From NCBI RefSeq assembly GCF_004135405.1, contig NZ_CP035491.1:1674001-1738000 (forward strand): DNA of 64,000 nt, read 5' to 3'. Source of the stretch: Agromyces protaetiae. GTDB lineage: Bacteria; Actinomycetota; Actinomycetes; Actinomycetales; Microbacteriaceae. This document shows positions 1-7,972 of this stretch, one piece after another (the first letter of the stretch is position 1; each line of letters starts with the position of its first letter). The position numbers and the translations under genes were made by a program. Below the pieces are notes generated by a model. It did no database searches. It saw only the letters and a program-made list of their open reading frames with translations, and was not told the DNA's origin.

Positions 1-1
1 G

Positions 2-1248
2 GTCCGCGAGGCGGACGCGCTGGGCATCGGGGTGCGCATGCACACGACGGGGCACGCGTCGGCGAGCTCGTCGGACATGTCGCAGGAACTCCTCGTGAAG
101 GTCCGCCTCGACGGCGGCGTCACGGTCGACGTCGAGCGCAAGCTCGTCCGCATCCCCGCGGGCACGCAGTGGCGCGACGTCGTCGCCGCGGCCGCCCCGC
201 ACGGGCTCGCCGTGCCGCACGGCTCGTCGGGCCACGTCGGCGTCGTCGGCTACATCTCGCGCGGCGGACTCTCGGCCTACGGCCGCACGACGGGCGTCGC
301 CGCGAACCATCTCGAGTCGGTCGAGCTCGTGACCGCCGACGGGCAGGTCGTGACCGCGAGTCGCGAGGTCGAGCCCGACCTGTTCTACGCGGTCCGCGGC
401 GGAGGCGGCGGGTTCGGCGTCATCACGGCCGTGACCGTCCGCGCGTTCGACCCGGGGAGGTCGTCACGGGCACCGCGATGTGGGAGATGTCCGACGCGCG
501 CGAGGTCGCCGCGGCGTGGGCCGAATGGACGGCGGACGCCCCGGGCAACATCACGACGTCGCTCCGCGTCATGACCCTCCCGCCCATCCCGGGCTTCCCG
601 TTCAAGGTCACGCGCCGCCCGCTCCTCGTCATCGACGGCACCGCGATCGACCGCGACGGCCGCACGGCGACGCAGTCGGCGAAGACTCTCCTCGCGACGC
701 TCCGCCGCGTCGCCGAGCCCGTCTTCGACTCGTGGCGTGCGACCGACATCGCCGAGGTCGCCATCACCCACATGGACCCCGACTTCGGCGGCCTCGCCCA
801 CCGCACCGACACGGCACTCCTCGGAGCGGCCGAGGGTCGCGGCGCGGCTCGCAGCCGGGCGATCGTCGACGCGTTCCTCGACGTCGTCACGGCCGACACA
901 GCGCCGTTCCTCATGGCCGAGCTGCGACAGCTCGGCGGGGCGCTCGGGCAGCGGCCCGCGGATGCCGGCGCGGTCGGACACTTCGACGCCGACTTCGCGT
1001 GGTTCGGCGGGGTCGTGCTCGGCAAGAAGCGCTCCGCAGAGGACGCCGCGGTCGCGTTCACCGCAGCCCGTGCCGCCTTCGCCGAGTGGGTCACGGAGTA
1101 CACCGTTCCGACCTTCGCGGCCGACCGCGACCGCCCGCAGCGCAACTACCCCGCCGAGGTGCGGGCGCGCGTCGAGCGGATCCGCGCGGCGATCGACCCC
1201 GAGGGCCGCTTCCGCGGCGACGTCTCGGTCGGCGCGCTCGCGAGCTGA
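2..1248 (+). pseudogene. FAD-linked oxidase (VAO/PCMH family), 5' cut by window edge and frameshifted
   Basis: The product is a flavoprotein oxidase of the FAD-linked oxidase (PCMH/VAO) class; the substrate cannot be told. The reading frame is already open at base 2, so the true start lies outside the window. The FAD-binding half shows HGSSGHVGVVGY, then GGLSAYGRTTG, then RGGGGGFGVITAV, which are typical of this fold. The C-terminal half continues in another frame through DFAWFGGVVLGKK and ends with RNYPAEVRARVERIRAAIDP, the Berberine-bridge-like tail. The two frames join cleanly (FDPG to EVVTG) if one G is added to the GGGG run at 454-457. It is therefore either a decayed gene or an intact gene with a missing base in this sequence; five other genes in the window show the same kind of break, which favours the second view. 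Confidence 0.75.
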
Positions 1249-1270
1249 GCGGCTCGCGCGTCGAAGCGGA

Positions 1271-1309
1271 CGGATGTCCCGTGCGAACGTGGTTCGCACG
1301 GGACATCCG
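1271..1309 (+). terminator. Perfect 18-bp hairpin after the FAD oxidase, built from the GGATGTCCCG word
   Basis: The arms are 1271-1288 and 1292-1309 with a 3-nt loop (GTG). The outer part of each arm is the window-wide word CGGATGTCCCG and its complement. There is no clear U-tract, as is common in high-GC actinobacteria. It follows the oxidase stop by about 20 bases and probably ends that transcript. Confidence 0.7.
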
Positions 1310-1351
1310 CGCTCGAGACGCGCCCACCCCGCCATGTGCCGAACGTCCCGA

Positions 1352-1384
1352 GTTCACCTCCACTTCACACGGGATTCAGTGCCG
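1352..1384 (+). promoter_or_regulatory. Candidate PHO box (PhoP/RegX3 binding site) upstream of the nonulosonate operon
   Basis: Three 11-nt units lie in exact register: GTTCACCTCCA (1352-1362), CTTCACACGGG (1363-1373) and ATTCAGTGCCG (1374-1384); a weaker GGTCGTAGCGT follows. Actinobacterial PHO boxes are 11-nt direct repeats starting GTTCACC. The first unit matches this exactly and resembles the box seen before pstS in this window (29026-29047). It ends 18 bases before the ATG at 1403, so it may overlap the promoter. Binding is inferred only. Confidence 0.5.
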
Positions 1385-1402
1385 GGTCGTAGCGTCCAGC
1401 GC

Positions 1403-2692
1403 ATGACGAGTGTCGAGCCGGAGGTGCGAGGGGTCGCCGTGGCGATCATCCCCGCCCGTGGAGGGTCGAAGGGGCTGCCCGGCAAGAACGTCATGCGCAT
1501 CGGCGGGGTGCCGCTCGTGGGGAGAGCGGTCGCGGCGGCGAAAGCCGCCGCCACCGTCGGTGCGGTCGTCGTCACGACCGACGACGACGAGATCGCGCGG
1601 GTCGCCCGCGCAGCGGGCGCGCACGTGGTCGAGCGGCCCGCGGAACTCGCGGGCGACGAGGCGTCGAGCGAGTCGGCGCTGCTGCACGCACTCGACGCAC
1701 TTCGCGCAGAGGGTGCGCCCGAGGCATCCGTCGTGCTCTTCATCCAGGCGACGTCGCCGTTCATCGACCCGTCCGACCTCGACCGCGCGGTCGCGCAAGT
1801 CGCGACAGGCGCCGCCGACAGCGTCTTCTCGGCGGTGCCGAGCCACGCATTCCTGTGGCGGGCGACGGCGGGCAGCGACGAGCACGGGTTCGGCGCCAGC
1901 GCCGCAGGCGTCAACCACGACGCCTCGACCCGCCCGCGCCGGCAGGACCGGGTGCCCGAGTTCCGCGAGACGGGCGCGTTCTACGCGATGCGCACGGCGG
2001 GCTTCCGCACGGCCGGCCACCGCTTCTTCGGCCGGGTGGCGATGCAGCCCGTGCCCGAACTGCACGGCATCGAGATCGACACGGCCGCGGACCTCGTCGT
2101 CGCGCAGGCCCTCGCGAACCTCGTCGACGCGCCCGCGCACACGATCGACGTCGACGCCGTCGTGACCGACTTCGACGGCGTCCACACCGACGACACCGCG
2201 ATCGTCGGCGAAGCCGGCGTCGAGTTCGTGCGCGTCAGCCGCGCCGACGGGCACGGCGTCGCACGCCTCCGGGGCGCCGGCATCCCTGTGCTCATCCTGT
2301 CGGCCGAGCAGCACCCCGTCGTGTCCGCGCGGGCCGCGAAGCTCGGCGTCGAGGTGCTCCAGGGCGTCGGCGACAAGGGCGCCGCGCTCGCCGAATGGGC
2401 CGCGGCACGGGGCATCCCGCTCGACCGCGTCGCCTACCTCGGCAACGACCTCGGCGACCTGCCCGCCCTCGCGCTCGTCGGCTGGCCCGTCGCGGTCGCC
2501 GACGCGATCCCCGAGGTGCGTCGCGTCGCTCGCGTCGTCCTCGACCGCCGCGGCGGCGCGGGCGCCGTGCGCGAACTCGCCGACGCCGTGCTCGCGGCAC
2601 GCGAGGGAATGCGTGAAGGCGCACGTGCGAGCGCAGCCCGAGACGCCGCGCCCGGCCGTCACCCCTCGACCCCCACCGCTGAAGGAGCCTGA
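1403..2692 (+). CDS. neuA: CMP-nonulosonate (acylneuraminate) cytidylyltransferase fused to a HAD phosphatase
   Basis: This 429-residue protein is predicted to activate a sialic-acid-like nine-carbon sugar as its CMP derivative. Residues about 10-235 are the cytidylyltransferase: IIPARGGSKGLPGKN near the N-terminus is the nucleotide-binding loop, followed by FIQATSP and the FRETGAFYAM region. Residues about 245-405 are a KdsC-like HAD domain with DFDGVHTDD (both catalytic Asp present), LSAEQ, a Lys in VGDKGAA and GNDLGDLP, so the phosphatase looks active. Such a fusion would let one protein dephosphorylate the 9-phosphate and charge the free sugar. The last 25 residues are low-complexity linker. 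neuB begins 2 bases downstream. ATG 1403 is chosen because the conserved domain starts right after it and a candidate PHO box lies upstream; no clear Shine-Dalgarno is seen. Confidence 0.88.
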   Translation: MTSVEPEVRGVAVAIIPARGGSKGLPGKNVMRIGGVPLVGRAVAAAKAAATVGAVVVTTDDDEIARVARAAGAHVVERPAELAGDEASSESALLHALDALRAEGAPEASVVLFIQATSPFIDPSDLDRAVAQVATGAADSVFSAVPSHAFLWRATAGSDEHGFGASAAGVNHDASTRPRRQDRVPEFRETGAFYAMRTAGFRTAGHRFFGRVAMQPVPELHGIEIDTAADLVVAQALANLVDAPAHTIDVDAVVTDFDGVHTDDTAIVGEAGVEFVRVSRADGHGVARLRGAGIPVLILSAEQHPVVSARAAKLGVEVLQGVGDKGAALAEWAAARGIPLDRVAYLGNDLGDLPALALVGWPVAVADAIPEVRRVARVVLDRRGGAGAVRELADAVLAAREGMREGARASAARDAAPGRHPSTPTAEGA

Positions 2693-2694
2693 CC

Positions 2695-3579
2695 ATGCCC
2701 GTTCGCATCGGACGCCACGAGATCGGCGACGGCCTGCCCGTGTACGTCATCGCCGAGATCGGCCTCAACCACAACGGCGACGTCGAGCTCGCGAAGCGGC
2801 TCATCGACGTCGCGGCCGCGGCGGGCGCGCAGGCGGTCAAGTTTCAGAAGCGCACGCCCGAGCTCGCGACGCCCGAGCACATGAAGGATGTCCCGCGCGA
2901 GACGCCGTGGGGCACGATGAGCTACCTCGAATACCGGCATCGCGTCGAGTTCGGCCGCGACGAGTACCTCGAGGTCGCTCGCCACGCCGACCTCGCCGGG
3001 CTCGACTGGTTCGCGTCGCCCTGGGACGAGCCGTCGGTCGACTTCCTCGACGAGCTCGACGTCGTCGCGTACAAGGTCGCGTCGGCATCGGTGACCGACC
3101 TGCCGCTCCTCCGCCGCATCGCGGCGACGGGGCGCCCGGTCATCCTCTCGACGGGCATGTCGACGCTCGCCGAGATCGACGAAGCCGTCGTGACGCTCCG
3201 CCGCGCGGGGGCGGGCGACCTCGTCATCATGCACGCCACGTCGAGCTACCCCATGCCGCCCGAAGAGGCGAACCTCCGCACGATCGACACCCTCCGGGGG
3301 CGTTACGAGGGCGTGCCGATCGGCTACTCGGGGCACGAGCGGGGGCTCCAGATCTCGATCGCGGCCGTCGCCCTCGGCGCCGTCGCCGTCGAGCGCCACA
3401 TCACGCTCGACCGCACGATGTGGGGCAGCGACCATTCGGCCTCGCTCGAGCCTCAGGGGCTCGAGCACCTCGTGCGCGACATCCGCATCCTCGAGCAGGC
3501 GATGGGCGACGGCGTCAAGCGCGTCTTCCCGGGCGAGCTCGCCCCCAAGGCGAAGCTGCGGCGGGTGCTCGTGCAGTGA
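2695..3579 (+). CDS. neuB: Nonulosonic acid (N-acetylneuraminate-type) synthase, short form without SAF domain
   Basis: This enzyme condenses phosphoenolpyruvate with a mannose-type sugar to make a sialic-acid-like ketosugar acid. The 294 residues form the TIM-barrel part only: AEIGLNHNGD (residues 18-27), AVKFQKRTP, FASPWDE, YKVASASVTDLPLL, STGMSTLAEID, IGYSGHERG and ERHITLDR with DHSASLEP are standard NeuB motifs. The usual family length is about 345-360, with a C-terminal SAF (antifreeze-like) domain; here translation stops at KAKLRRVLVQ, where that domain would begin. It lies 2 bases after neuA, and its stop overlaps the GTG of the next gene, so translation is probably coupled. Whether the product is Neu5Ac, Kdn or another nonulosonate cannot be read from the sequence; Kdn is a reasonable guess given teichulosonic acids in actinobacterial walls. 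Confidence 0.88.
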   Translation: MPVRIGRHEIGDGLPVYVIAEIGLNHNGDVELAKRLIDVAAAAGAQAVKFQKRTPELATPEHMKDVPRETPWGTMSYLEYRHRVEFGRDEYLEVARHADLAGLDWFASPWDEPSVDFLDELDVVAYKVASASVTDLPLLRRIAATGRPVILSTGMSTLAEIDEAVVTLRRAGAGDLVIMHATSSYPMPPEEANLRTIDTLRGRYEGVPIGYSGHERGLQISIAAVALGAVAVERHITLDRTMWGSDHSASLEPQGLEHLVRDIRILEQAMGDGVKRVFPGELAPKAKLRRVLVQ

Positions 3580-4889
3580 GCGTGCAGCGCAGGCTCCTCG
3601 TCGTCTCCGACTCCGACTCGTACACGAAGTGGGGCGCGGCGCTCGCGTCGACCCTCCCGCCGTCGTGGGAGGCCGACCTCGTCGTCGTCGGCTCGACCGT
3701 GCTGCCGAGCGATCGGCAGTTGCGGGTCGCGCTCGCGGGAACGAGGTGGCAGACGGATGTCCCGCGCAGCGCGCACCTCGACGAGCTCGCGCCGCTCGTC
3801 GGCGACCTGCGCCCCGACGCCGTGCTGCTCGCGCTCCGCGGGCCGCTCGTGCGCGTCATCGCGCCCATGCTGCAGGTGCTGCCGGACCGGCCCGTGCTCG
3901 TGTCGGGGTTCCCGGGCCTCACGATCCCGGCGGTGCCGAAGGCCGTCGTGTACCGCGAGCAGACCGACCTCGTGGTGCTCCACAGCCGTCGCGAGGTGCG
4001 CGAGTTCGCGGCGCTCGCCGAAGACCTTCCGGCGGCGCCTGCGTTCGGGCTCGCGACGTTGCCGTTCCTCGCGGCGCGGGCGGCTGGGAGCGCGGTCGTC
4101 GACGGCGCGGGCGGGGAAGCGCGCGACCCCGAGGCATCCGACGTCGTCTTCGCCGTGCAGGCGAAGGTGCCCGCGACGCGCGAGGAGCGCGTAGCGCTCG
4201 TCGGCATGCTCGCCGCCGCCGCCCGTCGGCAGCCGCGGAAGCGTTTCGTCGTCAAGGTGCGAGCCCGCAAGGGCGAGGCGCAGACCCACGACGAGCAGTT
4301 CGACCTCGCCGACCTCATCGCCGATCCCGCGGTGACGCGTGAGCTCGGCGCGACGATGCCCGCGAACCTCGTCGTCGCCGACGGGCCCATGGCCGAGCAC
4401 CTCGCACAGGCCGAGGCGCTCGTCACGGTGAGCTCGACGGCCGTGCTCGAGGCGATCGCTGCGGGGGTTCCGGCGCTGCTCCTCGACGAGTTCGGCGTCG
4501 GTGCGCCGCAGTTGAACCTCGTGTTCGAGGGGTCTGGGCTCTTCGGCGACGCCGAGGCGCTCGCGGCAGGGGACTGGCGCGTGCCCGACGCCGACTGGCT
4601 CGCCGACAACTACTTCCACGAGCGGGGCGCCGACGACTGGCTCGCCGGGCTCGAAGCGCTCGTCGCTTCACGCGATGCGACTCCGCTGCCGGCGCTGCCG
4701 CGCCACCACAACCTCGCGGGCGGAGCGCTGCGCCGCGCGTTCGAGCGGCGCCGCATGCTCGGCGCGCACGACCGGTCGCTCCTCGGCACGGTGTCGGTGC
4801 TCGTCGCCGTGCCGTCTCGGGCGGCGCTCCGCGCGGCGCGCAAGGCGCGCAGGCGGTTGCGGGGTGAGGCTTCCGCGATCGCCGCCTGA
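3576..4889 (+). CDS. DUF6716-type putative glycosyltransferase
   Basis: A 437-residue protein with the fold pattern of a GT-B glycosyltransferase. It opens with RLLVVSDSDSYTKWGAAL, has an internal segment PANLVVADGPMAEHLAQAE and then VTVSSTAVLEAIAAGVP, the kind of nucleotide-sugar-binding helix-loop seen in GT-B enzymes. I recognise it as the family named DUF6716, which co-occurs with NeuB in Microbacteriaceae. The GTG start at 3576 overlaps the neuB stop (GTGA), so it belongs to the operon. The likely role is transfer of the CMP-activated sugar onto a cell-wall or surface acceptor; the acceptor is unknown. The C-terminus is basic (KARRRLRG), which could favour membrane association. A second GTG at 3582 is an alternative start. 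Confidence 0.75.
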   Translation: MSVQRRLLVVSDSDSYTKWGAALASTLPPSWEADLVVVGSTVLPSDRQLRVALAGTRWQTDVPRSAHLDELAPLVGDLRPDAVLLALRGPLVRVIAPMLQVLPDRPVLVSGFPGLTIPAVPKAVVYREQTDLVVLHSRREVREFAALAEDLPAAPAFGLATLPFLAARAAGSAVVDGAGGEARDPEASDVVFAVQAKVPATREERVALVGMLAAAARRQPRKRFVVKVRARKGEAQTHDEQFDLADLIADPAVTRELGATMPANLVVADGPMAEHLAQAEALVTVSSTAVLEAIAAGVPALLLDEFGVGAPQLNLVFEGSGLFGDAEALAAGDWRVPDADWLADNYFHERGADDWLAGLEALVASRDATPLPALPRHHNLAGGALRRAFERRRMLGAHDRSLLGTVSVLVAVPSRAALRAARKARRRLRGEASAIAA

Positions 4890-4911
4890 GTGCGCATCGC
4901 GTTCGCCGCGG

Positions 4912-5448
4912 CTACTCGACGGGTGTCGTGTGCTCGACGACGTGCGCGAGGTAGGCCTGCGCATTGTGCTGCAGGGCCGCGCGTTCGGAAGCAGTGAGCT
5001 CGCGGCGCACCTTCGCGGGCACGCCCGCGACGAGTGATCCGGGGGGCACGATCGTGCCCTCGAGCACGACGGCGCCGGCCGCGACGAGCGAGCCTTCGCC
5101 GATGACGGCGCCGTTCAGCACGGTCGCCGACATGCCGATGAGCGAGTCGCGCTCGATGGTGCAGCCGTGGAGCACGGCGCCGTGCCCGACGGAGACGCCC
5201 GCGCCGACCGTGAGCGGGTAGCCCGCGTCGACGTGGCACACGACGGTGTCTTGGAGGTTCGCATGCTCACCGAGCACGATGGGCTCGGCTTCGGCGCGGA
5301 GCACCGCGTTGTACCAGACGCTCGATCCGGCCTCGAGGGTCACGTTGCCGACGACGATCGCGCCCGCCGCGACGAAGGCGGTCTCGTCGACCTGCGGGGC
5401 CGGGATTCCGGCGAGCGGGATGATTCGGGCGGCGGCGTCGATCGTCAT
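4912..5448 (-). CDS. Gamma-class carbonic anhydrase-like hexapeptide protein
   Basis: The 178 residues form a left-handed beta-helix of hexapeptide repeats, as in gamma carbonic anhydrases and PaaY/YrdA proteins. Motifs include NAVLRAE, NLQDTVVCHVDAGYP, VGHGAVLHGCTI, IGMSATVLNGAVIG and GVPAKVRREL. The three metal-ligand histidines are suggested by CHVD, GHGAVLHG; metal binding and carbonic anhydrase activity are inferred. The gene follows the APC permease with an ATGA overlap (start codon 5446-5448 and permease stop 5445-5447), so both form a two-gene operon. It converges on the glycosyltransferase gene with a gap of only 22 bases. Confidence 0.85.
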   Translation of the reverse strand: MTIDAAARIIPLAGIPAPQVDETAFVAAGAIVVGNVTLEAGSSVWYNAVLRAEAEPIVLGEHANLQDTVVCHVDAGYPLTVGAGVSVGHGAVLHGCTIERDSLIGMSATVLNGAVIGEGSLVAAGAVVLEGTIVPPGSLVAGVPAKVRRELTASERAALQHNAQAYLAHVVEHTTPVE

Positions 5449-6764
5449 GCCGAAAGCCTACGGCGGCGGGCGAGCGCGACCGCGCGCACGAGCGCCCCGA
5501 CGGCGAAGACCGCGAGCCCCGCCACGACCGACGGCCACGGGAGCGCGGCGACGAGCACGAGGCATCCGATCGCCCCGACCGCCGAGAGCCAGCGCGGGAT
5601 GCGCCGTTCCGCACGCGGCTGGGTCAGGGCGGCGGAGTTCGCGACGAAATAGTAGACGAGCACGCCGAAGCTCGAGAAGCCGATCGCGCCCCGGAGGTCG
5701 GCGACGACGACGAGCGCGACGACCGCGACCGACACGACGATCACGGCGACGTGCGGCACATGCGTGCGCGACGAGATGCGCGCGAGCGCGGCGGGCAGCT
5801 CGCGGTCGCGGCCCATGGCGAGCGACGTGCGGCCGATGCCTGCGAGGAGGGCGAGGAGCGCGCCGAGCGACGCGAGCCCCGCGGCGACCTGCACGACGGG
5901 TGCGGCCCAGCCCCATCCCGCGGTCGCGACGAGGTCGGCGAGCGGGGCGTCGGATGCCGCGAGGCGCTCCGCGCCGAGCCCTGCGAGGAGGACGACCGCG
6001 AGCGCGGCGTACACCGCGAGGGCGATGCCGAACGAGATCGCGATCGCCCGCGGGATCGTGCGCGCGGGCTCGACGACCTCTTCGCCGAGCGTCGCGACGC
6101 GCGCGTACCCCGCGAACGCGAAGAACAGCAGACCCGCCGACTGCAGGACGCCGTAGGCGCCGAGCGTTCCGGGCCGGGAGAAGAACGCGCCGGATGCCTC
6201 GGGGCCGGGCGCCGGGGCATCCGGAATCGCGACCGGCGAGACGACCGACGCGACGACCCCGGCCGCGAAGACGATCGCGAGCACCGCGAGCACGATCGCG
6301 ACGATGGCCGTTGCGGCTCGCGCCGTGCGCGTGACGCCCGCGAGGTCGATCGCGGCGACCGCGACGACCGCCGCGACCGCGACCGGTCGCATCCACTCGG
6401 CGGGGGCGAGGTACGCCGCAGCCGTCATCGCCATGGCCGCGCAGCTCGCGGTCTTGCCCACGACGAACCCCCAGCCGGCGAAGAACCCGGACCAGGCGCC
6501 GAGCCGCTCGCGGCCGTACCGGTAGGCGCCGCCCGACTCGGGGTATCGGGCCGCGAGCTGCGCGGTCGAGCCCGCGTTGGCGAACGCGACGAACGCCGCG
6601 ACGAGAAGCCCGACGAGGAGCAGCCCGCCCGCCGCTGCCGCGGCCGGCGCCCACACGGCGAACACGCCCGCGCCGATCATCGACGCGAGGCCGATCGCGA
6701 CCGCGCCGCCGAGGTGCAGGCGACGGTCGAGGGCGGGCCCGGAGGCCGGTGAAGGGTCGCTCAC
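5445..6764 (-). CDS. APC-family amino acid permease
   Basis: A 439-residue polytopic membrane protein with about 12 hydrophobic segments. The N-terminal GAVAIGLASMIGAGVF is the substrate-binding unwound helix motif of APC transporters, followed by YPESGGAYRYGRERLG and GFFAGWGFVVGK. It is predicted to be a proton-coupled amino acid importer or exchanger in the cytoplasmic membrane; substrate unknown. The start is GTG 6764: a TAGGGT box (6772-6777) lies 7 bases upstream, so the mRNA is probably leaderless. The stop overlaps the ATG of the carbonic anhydrase-like gene. The divergent YbaK-type gene also has a leaderless-type box in the same short intergenic stretch. Confidence 0.85.
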   Translation of the reverse strand: MSDPSPASGPALDRRLHLGGAVAIGLASMIGAGVFAVWAPAAAAAGGLLLVGLLVAAFVAFANAGSTAQLAARYPESGGAYRYGRERLGAWSGFFAGWGFVVGKTASCAAMAMTAAAYLAPAEWMRPVAVAAVVAVAAIDLAGVTRTARAATAIVAIVLAVLAIVFAAGVVASVVSPVAIPDAPAPGPEASGAFFSRPGTLGAYGVLQSAGLLFFAFAGYARVATLGEEVVEPARTIPRAIAISFGIALAVYAALAVVLLAGLGAERLAASDAPLADLVATAGWGWAAPVVQVAAGLASLGALLALLAGIGRTSLAMGRDRELPAALARISSRTHVPHVAVIVVSVAVVALVVVADLRGAIGFSSFGVLVYYFVANSAALTQPRAERRIPRWLSAVGAIGCLVLVAALPWPSVVAGLAVFAVGALVRAVALARRRRLSA

Positions 6765-6829
6765 GCAGCGAACCCTACGGCACCCGGGTGACGCGGACGC
6801 GGACGATCGCGGACGCCTACGATCGAAGG

Positions 6830-7312
6830 ATGACCGCCCCCACCCATCCCGCCGTCGACCGAGTCTCCGAGGCCCTCGCAGCGCAGGGCGTCGAGCCGCG
6901 CATCACCTGGTTCGAGGACGCCGTGACGACCGCCCAGCTCGCCGCCGACGCGCTCGGCGTCGAGGTCGGCCAGATCGCGAACTCGCTCGTGTTCCTCATC
7001 GACGACGAGCCCATCCTCGTGCTCACGAGCGGCGCCCACCGCGTCGACACGGAGTGGCTCGGCGCACAGCTCGGGGGAGACATCCGCCGGGCGTCGAAAG
7101 ACGACGTGAAGACTGCGACCGGTCAGGTCATCGGCGGCGTCGCCCCGGTCGGGCACCCCGCACCGGTTCGCACGATCGTCGACACCCACCTCTCGACCTA
7201 CCCCGAGGTGTGGGCCGCGGCCGGGCACGCGAAGACCGTGTTCCCCACGACGTTCGACGAGCTCGTCCGCATCACGGGCGGCACGCCGCACGCGGTCGAG
7301 CCCGCCGCCTGA
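6830..7312 (+). CDS. YbaK/EbsC-type aminoacyl-tRNA deacylase
   Basis: A 160-residue protein of the YbaK/ProX family, which removes mischarged amino acids from tRNA (typically Cys- or Ala-tRNA-Pro). TTAQLAADALGVEVGQIANSL and LTSGAHRVD with GGVAPVGHP are the family's conserved blocks. The ATG at 6830 is chosen over an in-frame start 81 bases upstream because a TACGAT box at 6818-6823 sits 6 bases before it, the leaderless arrangement repeated across this window. A long hairpin at 7373-7425 follows the stop. Confidence 0.85.
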   Translation: MTAPTHPAVDRVSEALAAQGVEPRITWFEDAVTTAQLAADALGVEVGQIANSLVFLIDDEPILVLTSGAHRVDTEWLGAQLGGDIRRASKDDVKTATGQVIGGVAPVGHPAPVRTIVDTHLSTYPEVWAAAGHAKTVFPTTFDELVRITGGTPHAVEPAA

Positions 7313-7372
7313 CGGAGGGAGCCGGTTCGCGGCTCGCTTCGAGTGACGGGGTGTGGGTCTTCGCGTATCGGG

Positions 7373-7425
7373 CCCGGACGCTTGCAAATTGCTGACGAAA
7401 CAGCAGCAATTTGCAAGCGTCCGGG
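7373..7425 (+). terminator. Perfect 22-bp inverted repeat with an A+T-rich core
   Basis: The arms are 7373-7394 and 7404-7425, with a 9-nt loop (ACGAAACAG). The inner arm CTTGCAAATTGCTG is markedly A+T-rich for this genome. It lies 60 bases after the YbaK-type gene and before the XRE regulator. It could terminate the upstream transcript; the unusual composition also fits a protein-binding palindrome. Confidence 0.55.
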
Positions 7426-7503
7426 AGGGGAGGCGCCCCTGCGGGTGAGTCGGCCCCGTCTCGCGCGCCGATGTCGGTGGGCGCCGCGAGACTTGCTCTC
7501 ACT

Positions 7504-7962
7504 ATGAAGCCGAACGACGACGCGCCGGGCCGCGGCTGCGGATGGCTGGCCGATCCCGCTTTCCTCCTCCGATCCGTGCGGCGTCGAGCCGATCTGAGTC
7601 AGCGCGAGCTCGCGGCGAGGCTTGGCCTCGACCGCTCGCAGGTGGCGCGAGTGGAGGCCGGGCGACGTCGTCTCACGATCGAGGAGCTCGAGCGGGTGCT
7701 GGCGATCGCGGGGATGCGCCTCGCGGTCGTGGATTCCGAGGACCGGCCTGTGGAGCTCGACGGCGACCCCGAGGTGCGCGACCGCGGCGGGCGGAGGTTC
7801 CCCGCGCACCTCGACGTGCGATACTTCCCCGACATCCCGTGGTTCGCGCTGCAGCGCGTCCAGCACGACATTCCGCTCCGACGTGCGTGGTACGAGCACC
7901 GCGCGGGTCGCGACCTGCACCGCGATTCCGCTCGACGTCGGGGCAGGAGCGCAACGCCGTAG
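7504..7962 (+). CDS. XRE-family helix-turn-helix regulator
   Basis: A 152-residue protein with a Cro/CI-type helix-turn-helix at residues about 16-66: LSQRELAARLGLDRSQVARVEAGRRRLTIEEL is the classical arrangement (only short parts quoted: SQRELAARLGL, SQVARVEAG). After the HTH, WFALQRVQHDIPLRRAWYEH resembles the C-terminal part of small actinobacterial HTH proteins. The role is unknown. ATG 7504 is preferred because the HTH lies close to it; an ATG at 7471 in the same frame would add 11 residues. The stop codon lies at the promoter of the aldose epimerase. Confidence 0.65.
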   Translation: MKPNDDAPGRGCGWLADPAFLLRSVRRRADLSQRELAARLGLDRSQVARVEAGRRRLTIEELERVLAIAGMRLAVVDSEDRPVELDGDPEVRDRGGRRFPAHLDVRYFPDIPWFALQRVQHDIPLRRAWYEHRAGRDLHRDSARRRGRSATP

Positions 7963-7972
7963 AGTGGGTCGC

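Noticed and set aside
4890..4911. Terminator between the glycosyltransferase and carbonic anhydrase-like genes
   Set aside because: The 22-base gap has no hairpin of useful length.
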